Positions 1 to 6,364 of a DNA stretch of 9,916 nt are shown here, piece by piece; within the stretch, counting starts at the first letter, position 1; each line of letters opens with the position of its first letter. Origin of the DNA: VAZQ01 sp036502925 (GTDB taxonomy: Bacteria > Pseudomonadota > Alphaproteobacteria > Rhizobiales > Xanthobacteraceae); assembly GCA_036502925.1 (NCBI GenBank), contig DASXXS010000345.1:1-9916 (forward strand). The letters are read 5' to 3'. The position numbers and the translations under genes are program-made. Below the pieces are notes generated by a model. That model did not search any database and was not told the origin of the DNA. It saw only the letters and a list, made by a program, of their open reading frames with translations.

Positions 1-476
1 TCGCTGAACATCGTGGTGTCCTTGGCGTAGCCGCCGGCGCGCCGCAATTCGCCCGCGAGGGATCGGAACGGGTCGTCGATCAGGCCGTTCACCGATTTGG
101 GAATGTCCGCATGGTCGCGCCGGCGGCCCTTGTCGTCGAAGGCGTGCATCCAATTGCGATTCTCCAAGACGAACCAGAAGGCATCGGGTTCGAGCTTGCG
201 GAGGTTCGCCACCACGGTGATGAGTACGTCCTTGACGCCTTCATCGTGCAGCGCGCGGGCGAGATGGTGGTGATCGATGATGAAATGACGGTCCTTCGGC
301 CCGAGCACGACCGGAATCATGTGCTTGCCGAGGAACTCGGCGCCCTTCTTCGTGTCTTGCTCGCGCCAGCGCGCGCGCTTGGCCGCGACTTCGCGCATCC
401 CGACGGTGATCTGCGTCGGACGCAGCTCTTTGATCGGGACGGGTTTGACGAGGGGGTCACGCACGGTGGTCGTCAC
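1..476 (-). CDS. ParB-like nuclease-fold protein (ParBc_2 type), 3' end outside the window
   Basis: Reading the minus strand from a GTG at 476 gives 158 codons open to the window edge; the protein continues beyond it. A strong ribosome binding site, AGGAG at 487-483 with a 6-nt spacer, decides this GTG. The N-terminus has the ParB-like pattern PVPIKELRPTQITVGMREV (about residues 12-30), where ParB-fold proteins state which residues to keep, and then RHFIIDHHHLARAL (63-76), the conserved 'D-H-H' block of the putative ParB-like nuclease family (ParBc_2). Further conserved-looking stretches are AFWFVLENRNWMHAFD (99-114) and IPKSVNGLIDDPFRSLAGE (125-143), ending at the edge in RRAGGYAKDT. Members of this family are mostly uncharacterised; a role in chromosome partitioning is only a name transferred from ParB, and no helix-turn-helix DNA-binding region is visible in the part present. 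It lies 151 bp downstream of cobS on the same strand and shows no functional tie to cobalamin. The family call is from recall of motifs; the gene itself is well supported by frame, RBS and codon use. Confidence 0.8.
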   Translation of the reverse strand, partial: MTTTVRDPLVKPVPIKELRPTQITVGMREVAAKRARWREQDTKKGAEFLGKHMIPVVLGPKDRHFIIDHHHLARALHDEGVKDVLITVVANLRKLEPDAFWFVLENRNWMHAFDDKGRRRDHADIPKSVNGLIDDPFRSLAGELRRAGGYAKDTTMFS

Positions 477-627
477 AGAGGGCTCCTGGGCGGTGGTTGG
501 ACTCGATCCGCAGATTGGCTCGGGCAAAGTCTAGCATGGCGAACGCTTTGGCCTGAGTCATCCGACGATTCACTGTGTCACTCTGTCTGCTCTACGCAAC
601 GGGTGCCGGCGCCGCGCGGCGAGCCAC

Positions 628-1413
628 CTAGGTGCGGCCCGCCACCGCCGTCAGCAGGACCACGATCTCGTTGATCTGCTCCAGCGCGCCGGCCGCGTCG
701 CCGGTCTGTCCGCCGAGCTGCCGCAGGCACAGCCGCCGCATGACGCCGAGCACCACGAGCAGCAACAACAGCGCGACGAGCGAGCGGGCGGCGCCGAGGC
801 TCCAAAGCAGCAGGACGAAGCCCAGCACCGCCGCTAGCAGAACGCTGCTCGGCGGCGGCCGGCCGGCGTCGGCGGCAAGGCCATCGGACCGCGCGGGCGG
901 CACCAACCGCAGGAACAGTGGCAGCAGGGCGCGCCCGCCAGCATGCGCGGCGATCAATGCCAGCGCCACCCGCCCGGGACCGGCGAGGCTGGCGAGCGCG
1001 CCGACGCGCAGCAGCAGCGACATTATGAGCGCGCAGGCCCCGTAGGTGCCGATCCGGCTGTCGCGCATGATCTCGAGCTTGCGCTCGCGGCCGGTGCCGC
1101 CGAAACCGTCGAAGGTGTCGGCCAGCCCGTCCTCGTGCAGGCAGCCGGTGACGGCCAGCGTCGCGGTGACCGCCAGGCCGGCGCCGACCAACGGCGGCAA
1201 ACCCAAACGGAATGCGATCCAATAGACCAATGCGCCGAGCAGACCGATGAGCATGCCGACCACCGGCAAGCTCCAGCTGGCGCGCGCAATGTCCGCGCCC
1301 CCGATCGGGCTCGGCTGCGGCAGCGGAAGCCGGGTCGCGAACAGCAGGCCGATCCGCAGGTCGCGGACGACGCCACGCAGCCAAGCCTCGGTCGACAACC
1401 ACGCGTCTGTCAT
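628..1413 (-). CDS. cobS: Adenosylcobinamide-GDP ribazoletransferase (cobalamin synthase)
   Basis: CobS (called CobV in Pseudomonas denitrificans) joins adenosylcobinamide-GDP to alpha-ribazole (or its phosphate) to give adenosylcobalamin (phosphate), releasing GMP, in the cytoplasmic membrane. The 261-residue protein has the expected length. Visible family motifs are FATRLPLP (25-32), the acidic active-site block GCLHEDGLADTFDGFGG (90-106), the following MRDSRIGTYGA (116-126), PPARSDGL (172-179) and the C-terminal GGQTGDAAGALEQINE (234-249). Hydrophobic stretches at roughly 48-68, 75-90, 127-145, 149-171, 190-207 and 210-225 fit a polytopic membrane protein. The start is ATG at 1413 with only a modest upstream GGGGCGA as a possible RBS; the stop is TAG. 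It is divergent from cobT across 115 bp, so the two nucleotide-loop genes may share a control region. The call is secure from the acidic motif and the context. Confidence 0.95.
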   Translation of the reverse strand: MTDAWLSTEAWLRGVVRDLRIGLLFATRLPLPQPSPIGGADIARASWSLPVVGMLIGLLGALVYWIAFRLGLPPLVGAGLAVTATLAVTGCLHEDGLADTFDGFGGTGRERKLEIMRDSRIGTYGACALIMSLLLRVGALASLAGPGRVALALIAAHAGGRALLPLFLRLVPPARSDGLAADAGRPPPSSVLLAAVLGFVLLLWSLGAARSLVALLLLLVVLGVMRRLCLRQLGGQTGDAAGALEQINEIVVLLTAVAGRT

Positions 1414-1430
1414 CTGTCGCCCCGCTGGAT

Positions 1431-1442
1431 GCTATTTTATAA
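1431..1442 (-). promoter_or_regulatory. AT-rich possible -10 element in the cobS/cobT divergent region
   Basis: On the minus strand this reads TTATAAAATAGC, the most AT-rich short stretch in the 115-bp gap between cobS and cobT, and it includes a TATAAA/TATAAT-like hexamer about 20-30 bp before the cobS start. No convincing -35 box is seen 16-18 bp upstream (the hexamer there reads AGCAAA). It could equally serve the plus strand as TATTTT towards cobT. This is a weak, position-based call. Confidence 0.25.
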
Positions 1443-1487
1443 GCCTGGCAGCGGCGAATTTGCTAGGCACTCGAGCGTGTCACTCAA

Positions 1488-1512
1488 GCGGGCGGGCTTG
1501 AAGCCCGCCCGC
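1488..1512. repeat. Perfect hairpin next to the cobT ribosome binding site
   Basis: The arms GCGGGCGGGC (1488-1497) and GCCCGCCCGC (1503-1512) are exact inverted copies around TTGAA; counting the TT/AA pair the symmetry covers 12 bp per side around one G. No T-run follows, so it is not a classic terminator, and no gene ends here. Its right arm ends 3 nt before the cobT Shine-Dalgarno sequence. It may be a short palindromic repeat of the genome or a translational control hairpin; the sequence alone does not tell which. Confidence 0.7.
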
Positions 1513-1515
1513 ACC

Positions 1516-1522
1516 GGAGAGG
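1516..1522 (+). promoter_or_regulatory. Ribosome binding site of cobT
   Basis: GGAGAGG lies 6 nt before the ATG at 1529 and fixes that start. It is unusual in lying only 3 nt beyond a perfect 10- to 12-bp GC hairpin, which could hinder ribosome access if it forms in the mRNA. Confidence 0.75.
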
Positions 1523-1528
1523 TCGTCG

Positions 1529-2572
1529 ATGAGCGGTTTTGCTTCCCTGGCCGCGCTGCGTGACGCCTGTCTGCATGTGCCGAAACCGCACCCCGGCGCG
1601 GCCGAGCGGGTCGCTCACCGCGAGGCGACGCTGACCAAGCCGCCGGGAAGTCTCGGGCGGCTCGAGGACATGGTCGGCTGGCTCGCGCTCTGGCAAGGGC
1701 GCCATCCGCCGCGGCTGGAGCGCGTCGATATTCTGGTCTTTGCCGGCAATCATGGGGTGACGGCGCAAGGCGTCTCGGCCTACCCGGCCGAGGTCACCGC
1801 CCAGATGGTGGCGAATTTCAACGCTGGCGGCGCCGCCATCAATCAGCTGGCCAGGACCGCGGGCGCGAACCTGCGCGTCATCGCGCTCGCGCTCGATGAG
1901 CCCACGGCCGATTTCACGCTGGCGCCGGCCATGGACGAGGCCGCCTTTCTGGCGGCGGTCGCGGCCGGCGCGGGCGCGGTCTCGCCCGATGCGGATCTGG
2001 TCTGTCTGGGCGAGATGGGCATCGGCAACACCACGTCTGCGGCCGCCATCGCGGCGGCCCTGTTCGGGGGCGGCGGCGCGCGCTGGGCCGGCCGCGGCAC
2101 CGGCGTGGATCAGGCCGGGCTCGCCCGCAAGCAGGCCGTCATTGACGCCGCGCTCGCCCGGCACGCCGCGCTGCTCGACGATCCGCTGATGATCGCGGCG
2201 GCGCTCGGCGGCCGCGAGCTCGCCGCCATCCTGGGGGCGGCGCTCGCCGCCCGGCGGCGCTGCATCCCGATCCTGCTCGACGGTTTTGTCTCGACCGCCG
2301 CGGTGGCGCCGCTCGCGCGGCTGAATCCCGATGCGGTCAGGCATGCGCTTGCGGGCCATGTCTCGGCCGAGGCCGGCCATCGCCATCTGCTCGAGGCGCT
2401 CGGCCTGGTGCCGCTGCTCGATCTCAAGATGCGGCTCGGCGAAGGGTCGGGCGCGGCCGTTGCGGTCTTGCTCATGCGCGCGGCGCTTGCCTGCCACACC
2501 GGCATGGCGACTTTCGCGGAGGCGCAGGTCTCCAACAAATCCGCCGCGCAGGATGCGCCTGCCAAGCCGTGA
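1529..2572 (+). CDS. cobT: Nicotinate-nucleotide--dimethylbenzimidazole phosphoribosyltransferase
   Basis: CobT (CobU in P. denitrificans nomenclature) transfers the phosphoribosyl group of nicotinate mononucleotide to 5,6-dimethylbenzimidazole, giving alpha-ribazole 5'-phosphate for the lower loop of B12; it is cytosolic. The 347-residue length is normal for the family. Motifs in order: LTKPPGSLGRLE (35-46), VFAGNHGV (70-77), GEMGIGNTTSAAA (161-173), GRGTGVD (188-194), LDGFVSTAA (250-258), SAEAGH (279-284) and MRLGEGSGAAVA (301-312), with Glu305 matching the catalytic glutamate described for Salmonella CobT. The ATG at 1529 is fixed by GGAGAGG 6 nt upstream. The gene is divergent from cobS, whose product uses this enzyme's product, and converges on cobB with only 12 bp between the stop codons. 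Nothing is broken or missing. Confidence 0.97.
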   Translation: MSGFASLAALRDACLHVPKPHPGAAERVAHREATLTKPPGSLGRLEDMVGWLALWQGRHPPRLERVDILVFAGNHGVTAQGVSAYPAEVTAQMVANFNAGGAAINQLARTAGANLRVIALALDEPTADFTLAPAMDEAAFLAAVAAGAGAVSPDADLVCLGEMGIGNTTSAAAIAAALFGGGGARWAGRGTGVDQAGLARKQAVIDAALARHAALLDDPLMIAAALGGRELAAILGAALAARRRCIPILLDGFVSTAAVAPLARLNPDAVRHALAGHVSAEAGHRHLLEALGLVPLLDLKMRLGEGSGAAVAVLLMRAALACHTGMATFAEAQVSNKSAAQDAPAKP

Positions 2573-2584
2573 TCTGATCTATGT

Positions 2585-3943
2585 TCAAGCCGGTGCGATG
2601 GCGTGGAAGAACGTGCCGGTGACCCGATCGCGCCGGCCGCCGGATGGGCCGAGCGGGCGGCCTTGCCCGTCGATGAGATCGGCAAGCGGCGCATCGGCAC
2701 CGGGCGAGGTCAGGCTCGCATAGTGGAACTCGTGTCCGCGCACCACGCTGCCGGCGGGGCCGATCGGGCTCGCGATGCGCAGCCGCGCCTCCCGATAGCC
2801 TAGCTGCAGCTGGCGCTGCGCGAAGCTCGTTGCGTGCCCGAGCAATCCCGCCATGGCGTGGCGCGCGCCATCCGCATCCGTCAGTCCTTGGCCCAGCACC
2901 ATGTAGCCGCCGCATTCGCCATGGACCGGACGGGTCTGCGCAAAACCCTTAAGCCCGGCATGAAACCGGGACGCGGCCGCAAGCGCGCCCGCGTGGAGCT
3001 CCGGATACCCGCCCGGCAGCCAGCAGGCATCGCAGTCGTCCGGCGGCGGCTCGTCGGCGAGCGGAGAAAAGCGCGCGATCTCGCCGCCTGCGCGCCGCCA
3101 GCCATCGAGAATGTGCGGGTAGACGAAGCTGAAGGCCCGATCGCAGGCGAGGGCGATGCGTTGGCCCGGTGGCGGCAGCGCGGCACTCGCAGGCCCCCTC
3201 CCTTTCCCTTCCCTGCTTACCGGGGAGGGTTGGGGTGGGGGGAACGGCGCCGCGCCGGCGAGCACGACGTCGAGATCGAGATGACGTTCCGCCAATTCGG
3301 CGAGGCGATCGAGCCACGGCGCGAGACTGTCATGCTCGCCGGCCTGCACCAGGCCAAGATGCCGCTCAGGCAGTGCCAACGTGGCGTCGCGCGGCAGCGA
3401 GCCAAAAACGGGGATCGGCACCGGAAGGTTCAGAGCAGCAATCGCGTCGGCCACCAGGGCGCGATGCCGCTCGCTGCCGACGCGGTTGAGGATCACACCG
3501 GCAATGCGCACCGCCGGATCATGGACCGCAAAGCCCCGCAGCACGGCAGCCGCCGATTGGGACTGTCCGGCCACATCGAGCACCAGCAACACCGGCAATT
3601 GAAAGCGCGCCGCCAGATCGGCGGTGGTCCCGCGGCGGCCCGGCGGGCCGGCCACACCGTCGAACAGGCCCATGACGCCTTCGACCACGAGAATTTCGGC
3701 ATTGCGGGCGGCTTCCGCCACCAGCGCGTCGAGCAGCGCCGGCGCCATGGCCCAGCTGTCGAGATTGCAACTTGGCGCGCCGGTCGCAGCCGCATGGAAG
3801 CCCGGATCGATATAATCCGGCCCGGCCTTGGCGGCCCGCACCCCGATGCCCCGGCGCCGCAGCGCCGCCAGGATGGCGAGCGTGATCACGGTCTTGCCGG
3901 CGCCCGAACGCGGCGCCGACACGATGAGGCCACGCCCGCTCAC
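2585..3943 (-). CDS. cobB: (Hydrogeno)cobyrinate a,c-diamide synthase
   Basis: CobB (CbiA homologue) amidates the a and c acetate side chains of hydrogenobyrinate or cobyrinate using ATP and glutamine. I take GTG at 3943 as the start (452 residues), with GGAG 9 nt upstream; an in-frame TTG at 3967 lies inside a repeat and is less likely. The N-terminal BioD/dethiobiotin-synthetase-like ATPase has the P-loop APRSGAGKT (10-18), KAGPDYIDPGFH (39-50), VEGVMGLFDG (87-96) and GVILNRVGSERH (149-160). The C-terminal class I glutaminase has WLPGGYPELHA (308-318), HGECGGYM (341-348) with nucleophile Cys344, and GHEFHYA (403-409). Between the domains, about residues 235-250 (PPPQPSPVSREGKGRG) are encoded by a palindromic repeat copy, an in-frame insertion in the linker; catalytic motifs on both sides are intact, so I expect an active enzyme. 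The gene is divergent from cbiD and tail-to-tail with cobT. Confidence 0.95.
   Translation of the reverse strand: MSGRGLIVSAPRSGAGKTVITLAILAALRRRGIGVRAAKAGPDYIDPGFHAAATGAPSCNLDSWAMAPALLDALVAEAARNAEILVVEGVMGLFDGVAGPPGRRGTTADLAARFQLPVLLVLDVAGQSQSAAAVLRGFAVHDPAVRIAGVILNRVGSERHRALVADAIAALNLPVPIPVFGSLPRDATLALPERHLGLVQAGEHDSLAPWLDRLAELAERHLDLDVVLAGAAPFPPPQPSPVSREGKGRGPASAALPPPGQRIALACDRAFSFVYPHILDGWRRAGGEIARFSPLADEPPPDDCDACWLPGGYPELHAGALAAASRFHAGLKGFAQTRPVHGECGGYMVLGQGLTDADGARHAMAGLLGHATSFAQRQLQLGYREARLRIASPIGPAGSVVRGHEFHYASLTSPGADAPLADLIDGQGRPLGPSGGRRDRVTGTFFHAIAPA
3194..3242 (-). repeat. 49-bp palindromic repeat, copy 1, translated in frame inside cobB
   Basis: Read on the minus strand, this 49-bp segment starts with CCCCCCACCCCAACCCTCCC and ends in GGGAAAGGGAGGGGG. 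It matches the plus strand of 3955-4003 at 42 of 49 positions with no gaps, counted by hand. The core has inverted symmetry (CCCTCCCC against GGGAAGGG), though weaker than in copy 2. It lies within cobB and is read as PPPQPSPVSREGKGRG between the ATPase and glutaminase domains. The skewed C-run/G-run composition differs from surrounding codons. It resembles short dispersed repeats of Hyphomicrobiales genomes; this family link is from memory. Confidence 0.85.
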
Positions 3944-3954
3944 GGGACCCAGCT

Positions 3955-4003
3955 CCCCCCAGCCCAACCCTCCCCCGCAAGCGCGGGAGGGAAATGGAGG
4001 GGG
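3955..4003 (+). repeat. 49-bp palindromic repeat, copy 2, in the cobB/cbiD divergent start region
   Basis: The plus strand reads CCCCCCAGCCCAACCCTCCC at its left end and GGGAGGGAAATGGAGGGGG at its right, 42/49 identical to the reverse complement of copy 1. The inner hairpin is strong: CCCTCCCCCGC (3968-3978) faces GCGCGGGAGGG (3981-3991) across AA with 10 of 11 pairs. The left edge supplies part of the cobB Shine-Dalgarno sequence (GGAG at 3956-3953), and the right end contains an ATG (3994) in frame with cbiD, so the element occupies translation signals of both genes. It may also influence the promoters in this short gap. Confidence 0.85.
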
Positions 4004-4038
4004 CGACGGTCGCGGCCGGGCGGACTATAGGCATCCCG

Positions 4039-5148
4039 GTGACAACACAAACGACCAGACCAGATGGCCCGCTGCGCCGCGGCTGGACCACCGGGGCTTG
4101 CGCCACGGCGGCCGCCAAGGCCGCCTATACGGCGCTGCTGACGGGCGAATTTCCCGATCCGGTCGCGGTGAGCTTGCCGCGCGGTGCGCGCGTCTCGTTT
4201 GCGCTGGCGCTCACCCGCCGCGACGCGAGCTCGGCCAGCGCCGGCGTGATCAAGGATGCGGGCGACGATCCGGACGTAACCCACGGCGCCTTGGTCGTGG
4301 CGACCGTGCGGGCCGGCGCGCCCGGCAGCGGCGTCATCTTCCGGGCCGGTCCCGGCGTCGGCACCGTCACGCGTCCGGGCCTTGCGGTTGCGCCGGGCGA
4401 ACCCGCCATCAATCCGGTGCCGCGCCGAATGATCCGCGACGCTATCGCGGAGGTCGCCGCGCGCGCCAACCGCGCCGGCGATGTCGAGGTCGAGATCGCG
4501 ATACCGGGCGGCGAGGAGCTGGCGGCCAAGACCCTCAATGGGCGCCTCGGCATCGTGGGCGGGCTGTCGATCCTCGGCACCACCGGCATCGTGGTGCCGT
4601 ATTCCTGCGCGGCCTGGATCGCCTCGATCCAGCGCGGCATCGACGTGGCGCGCGCCGCCGGGCTCGCTCATATCGCGGGTGCGACCGGGGCAAGCTCGGA
4701 GGCGGCGGTGCGCAAGCTCTACGACCTGCCCGAGACCGCGCTGATCGACATGGGCGACTTCGTCGGCGGCATGCTCAAATATGTCCGCGCCCATCCGGTG
4801 CCGCGGGTCACGATCGCGGGCGGCGTCGCCAAGATGACCAAGTTGGCGCAGGGCCTGCTCGATCTTCATTCCAAGCGCGGCGAGGTCGATCTGGCGGCGC
4901 TCGCCGGGCTGGCCGAGACCGCCGGCGGCAGCGCGGACTTGCGCGCCCGCATCCTGGCGGCCAATACCGCCGCGGAAGCCTTGGGGCATGCGCAGGCGGC
5001 GGGGATCGGGCTCGGCGATGCGGTCGCGCAAGCCGCCCGGACGGTCGCGGCGCGCGTCGTCGAAGGCAAGGAGATCGCGATCGACACGGTATTGTTTGAT
5101 CGCGACGGAAAGTTGGTCGGTCGCGCCTGTAGCCCGGATGGAGCGTAG
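4039..5148 (+). CDS. cbiD: Cobalt-precorrin-5B C1-methyltransferase (precorrin-6A synthase type)
   Basis: CbiD methylates C1 of the corrin ring after C11 methylation, using S-adenosylmethionine, to give (cobalt-)precorrin-6A. I place the start at GTG 4039 (369 residues) because family conservation begins soon after, at LRRGWTTGACATAAAKAA (12-29). An in-frame ATG at 3994 would add 15 residues, partly encoded by the palindromic repeat, and cannot be excluded; neither start has a good RBS. Other motifs are GVIKDAGDDPDVTHGA (69-84), GVGTVTRPGL (106-115), NGRLGIVGGLSILGTTGIV (167-185) and MGDFVGGMLKY (238-248). The C-terminal DRDGKLVGRA is typical, but the last residues CSPDGA and the TAG stop come from a second palindromic repeat beginning at 5129. 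CbiD belongs to the anaerobic (early-cobalt) set but occurs in alphaproteobacteria beside late-cobalt genes, where it presumably replaces CobF, which is not in the window. Confidence 0.94.
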   Translation: MTTQTTRPDGPLRRGWTTGACATAAAKAAYTALLTGEFPDPVAVSLPRGARVSFALALTRRDASSASAGVIKDAGDDPDVTHGALVVATVRAGAPGSGVIFRAGPGVGTVTRPGLAVAPGEPAINPVPRRMIRDAIAEVAARANRAGDVEVEIAIPGGEELAAKTLNGRLGIVGGLSILGTTGIVVPYSCAAWIASIQRGIDVARAAGLAHIAGATGASSEAAVRKLYDLPETALIDMGDFVGGMLKYVRAHPVPRVTIAGGVAKMTKLAQGLLDLHSKRGEVDLAALAGLAETAGGSADLRARILAANTAAEALGHAQAAGIGLGDAVAQAARTVAARVVEGKEIAIDTVLFDRDGKLVGRACSPDGA

Positions 5149-5198
5149 CGCAATCCGGGAGGGCTGTCCCGCATTGCGCTGCGCTCCATGCGGGCTAC
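5129..5198. repeat. 70-bp long-hairpin repeat between convergent cbiD and cobM
   Basis: The left arm (5129-5160), starting GTAGCCCGGATGGAGCG, pairs with the right arm (5167-5198), ending CGCTCCATGCGGGCTAC, over 32 positions with two mismatches and one G-U wobble around the loop GGGCTG. It fills the gap between the two convergent genes and begins inside the last codons of cbiD, whose TAG stop (5146-5148) falls in the left arm. It could stop transcription from both sides, though no T-run follows. The sequence is of a kind I recall as widely dispersed between genes in Bradyrhizobium relatives; copy number cannot be judged from this window. Confidence 0.88.
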
Positions 5199-5207
5199 GT
5201 CTTCCCA

Positions 5208-5969
5208 TCACGACGCCCCTCCGCGGAACCGGCGGCGATAATCCGGGTCGTAGAGCGCGCTGTCGCGAAAGTCCTCGGCTGCCAGCGCGCGTCCGACCAG
5301 GACGAGCGCGGTGCGCTCGATCGGCTCGGCCGCGACTTGACCAACAATATCGGCGAGCGTGCCGCGCAGAATTCGCTCATCGCTCCAGCTCGCCCGCACC
5401 ACCACGGCGGCCGGGCAATCGGCGCCGTAGAACGGCTTGAGCTCGGTGACGATGGCCTCGATCCGGTGGATCGCCAGATGGATCGCGAGCGTGGCCTTGG
5501 TGGCCGCGAAGGCGGCAAGCCGCTCGCTCTCGGGCATGCGCGAGGCGCGGCCCGGCATGCGGGTCAGTACCACGCTTTGCGTTACTTCGGGCACCGTGAG
5601 CTCGGCCCCGATGGCGGCGGCCGCTGCCGCGAAAGCCGGGACGCCGGGCGTGACCGTATAGGGAATGCCGCGCCGCTTGAGCCTGCGGATTTGCTCCGCC
5701 AGCGCGCTGTAGACCGAGAGATCGCCCGACTGCAGCCTGGCCACGTCGAGCCCGGCAGCGTGCGCGGCCACGAATTCGGACTCGATCTCATCAAGCGTCA
5801 GCGGCGCGGTGTCGACCAGGCGGGCGCCGGCCGCGCAATGCATCAGCATTTCGCGCGGCACGATCGAGCCCGCATAGAGGCAGACCGGGCAGCGCGCGAT
5901 GAGGTCGCGCCCGCGCAGCGTGATGAGATCGGCCGCGCCCGGGCCGGCGCCGATGAAATGCACCGTCAT
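5208..5969 (-). CDS. cobM: Precorrin-4 C11-methyltransferase
   Basis: CobM (CbiF homologue) transfers a methyl group from S-adenosylmethionine to C11 of precorrin-4, giving precorrin-5. The protein of 253 residues has the normal length and the tetrapyrrole-methylase layout: VHFIGAGPGAADLITLRG (3-20), CLYAGSIVP (30-38), LQSGDLSVYSAL (79-90), TPGVPAF (107-113), VTQSVVLTRMPGR (129-141), VVVRASWSDE (189-198) and the C-terminal LYDPDYRRRFR (239-249) characteristic of this subfamily. The ATG at 5969 overlaps the cobE stop as ATGA, and GGAGG (5981-5977) stands 7 nt upstream, so the genes are translationally coupled. It is the last gene of the minus-strand series and converges on cbiD, whose product acts next on the same intermediate; the 59-bp gap is a long hairpin repeat. 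Confidence 0.96.
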   Translation of the reverse strand: MTVHFIGAGPGAADLITLRGRDLIARCPVCLYAGSIVPREMLMHCAAGARLVDTAPLTLDEIESEFVAAHAAGLDVARLQSGDLSVYSALAEQIRRLKRRGIPYTVTPGVPAFAAAAAAIGAELTVPEVTQSVVLTRMPGRASRMPESERLAAFAATKATLAIHLAIHRIEAIVTELKPFYGADCPAAVVVRASWSDERILRGTLADIVGQVAAEPIERTALVLVGRALAAEDFRDSALYDPDYRRRFRGGAS

Positions 5970-6364
5970 GACGCAGCCTCCGAGGGTGCCGTCTCCACCA
6001 GCGCCAAGGCACAGGTGGCAGGACCGATCGCGATCCGCGGCACCAGCAGGCGCGCGGCCGGACCGCCGGCCGCCAGCGCCGCCGCCTCCGCCACCGATCC
6101 CACGCCTGTCAGCTCGGCGACCCGCCGCGAGTGTGCGGCGCGGCCGCCGGCGCGTTCAAGATCGGCTTGCGCAACTAAAATCAGGGATGCGCCGCGGGCC
6201 GCGGCCGCCGCCGCGATGCCGGGCTCGTCACCTTTGAACTCCGCGGTCGCGAGGACATCGAGCCTTTGGCTCGCCAGGCCGGCGCGGGCGAGCGCGGCCG
6301 CGATGACGCTCTCGATCGCGGCGGCCGAGGCGCCGCGCCGGCATCCGACCCCCGCCACGATCAT
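5966..6364 (-). CDS. cobE: Cobalamin biosynthesis protein CobE (CbiG C-terminal domain only)
   Basis: This 132-residue protein matches the C-terminal domain of CbiG: IVAGVGCRRGASAAAIE (2-18), LATAEFKGDEPGI (38-50), and LTGVGSVAEAAALAAGG (85-101). CbiG in the anaerobic pathway opens the delta-lactone of cobalt-precorrin-5A; CobE, lacking the CbiG N-terminal and central regions, belongs to the late-cobalt pathway. Its exact role is less clear than that of its neighbours; it has been proposed to bind or hand on pathway intermediates. The ATG at 6364 overlaps the cobL stop (ATGA) and the cobE stop overlaps the cobM start in the same way, so it sits coupled between the C5/C15 and C11 methylases. 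The frame stays open upstream to about 6820, but homology begins at 6364 and the upstream part lies over cobL. Confidence 0.9.
   Translation of the reverse strand: MIVAGVGCRRGASAAAIESVIAAALARAGLASQRLDVLATAEFKGDEPGIAAAAAARGASLILVAQADLERAGGRAAHSRRVAELTGVGSVAEAAALAAGGPAARLLVPRIAIGPATCALALVETAPSEAAS

Noticed and set aside
610..621. 12-bp perfect palindrome CGCCGCGCGGCG after cobS as a terminator
   Set aside because: It lies 7 bp beyond the cobS stop, but has no loop of usable size and no T-run; such short GC palindromes are frequent in DNA of this composition.
111..674. Plus-strand open frame of 187 codons at the left end
   Set aside because: It lies opposite the ParB-like gene, which has a good RBS and conserved motifs; the plus-strand translation shows no family resemblance and is an effect of high GC content.
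1414..1528. Cobalamin riboswitch before cobT or cobS
   Set aside because: I looked for the B12 box (GCCACTG-like) and the conserved GGTGC/GGGAA elements on both strands in this gap and in 3944-4038; none is present, and both gaps are shorter than a usual cobalamin riboswitch leader.
3944..3967. TTG at 3967 as the cobB start
   Set aside because: It lies within the palindromic repeat and adds eight residues (MGWGELGP) absent from the expected N-terminus; GTG at 3943 has a suitably spaced GGAG.
3194..4003. The two C/G-run elements as arms of a CRISPR array or an IS element
   Set aside because: There are only two copies, in opposite orientation with a gene between them, no spacers and no transposase; they fit a dispersed palindromic repeat instead.
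2834..4030. Plus-strand open frame of about 400 codons opposite cobB
   Set aside because: cobB has both domains and all catalytic motifs on the minus strand; the opposite frame is Arg/Ala/Gly-rich with no recognisable motif.
3940..5211. Minus-strand open frame of about 420 codons opposite cbiD
   Set aside because: It is antisense to a clearly recognised CbiD, has no RBS at its start and low-complexity composition, and runs through both repeats.
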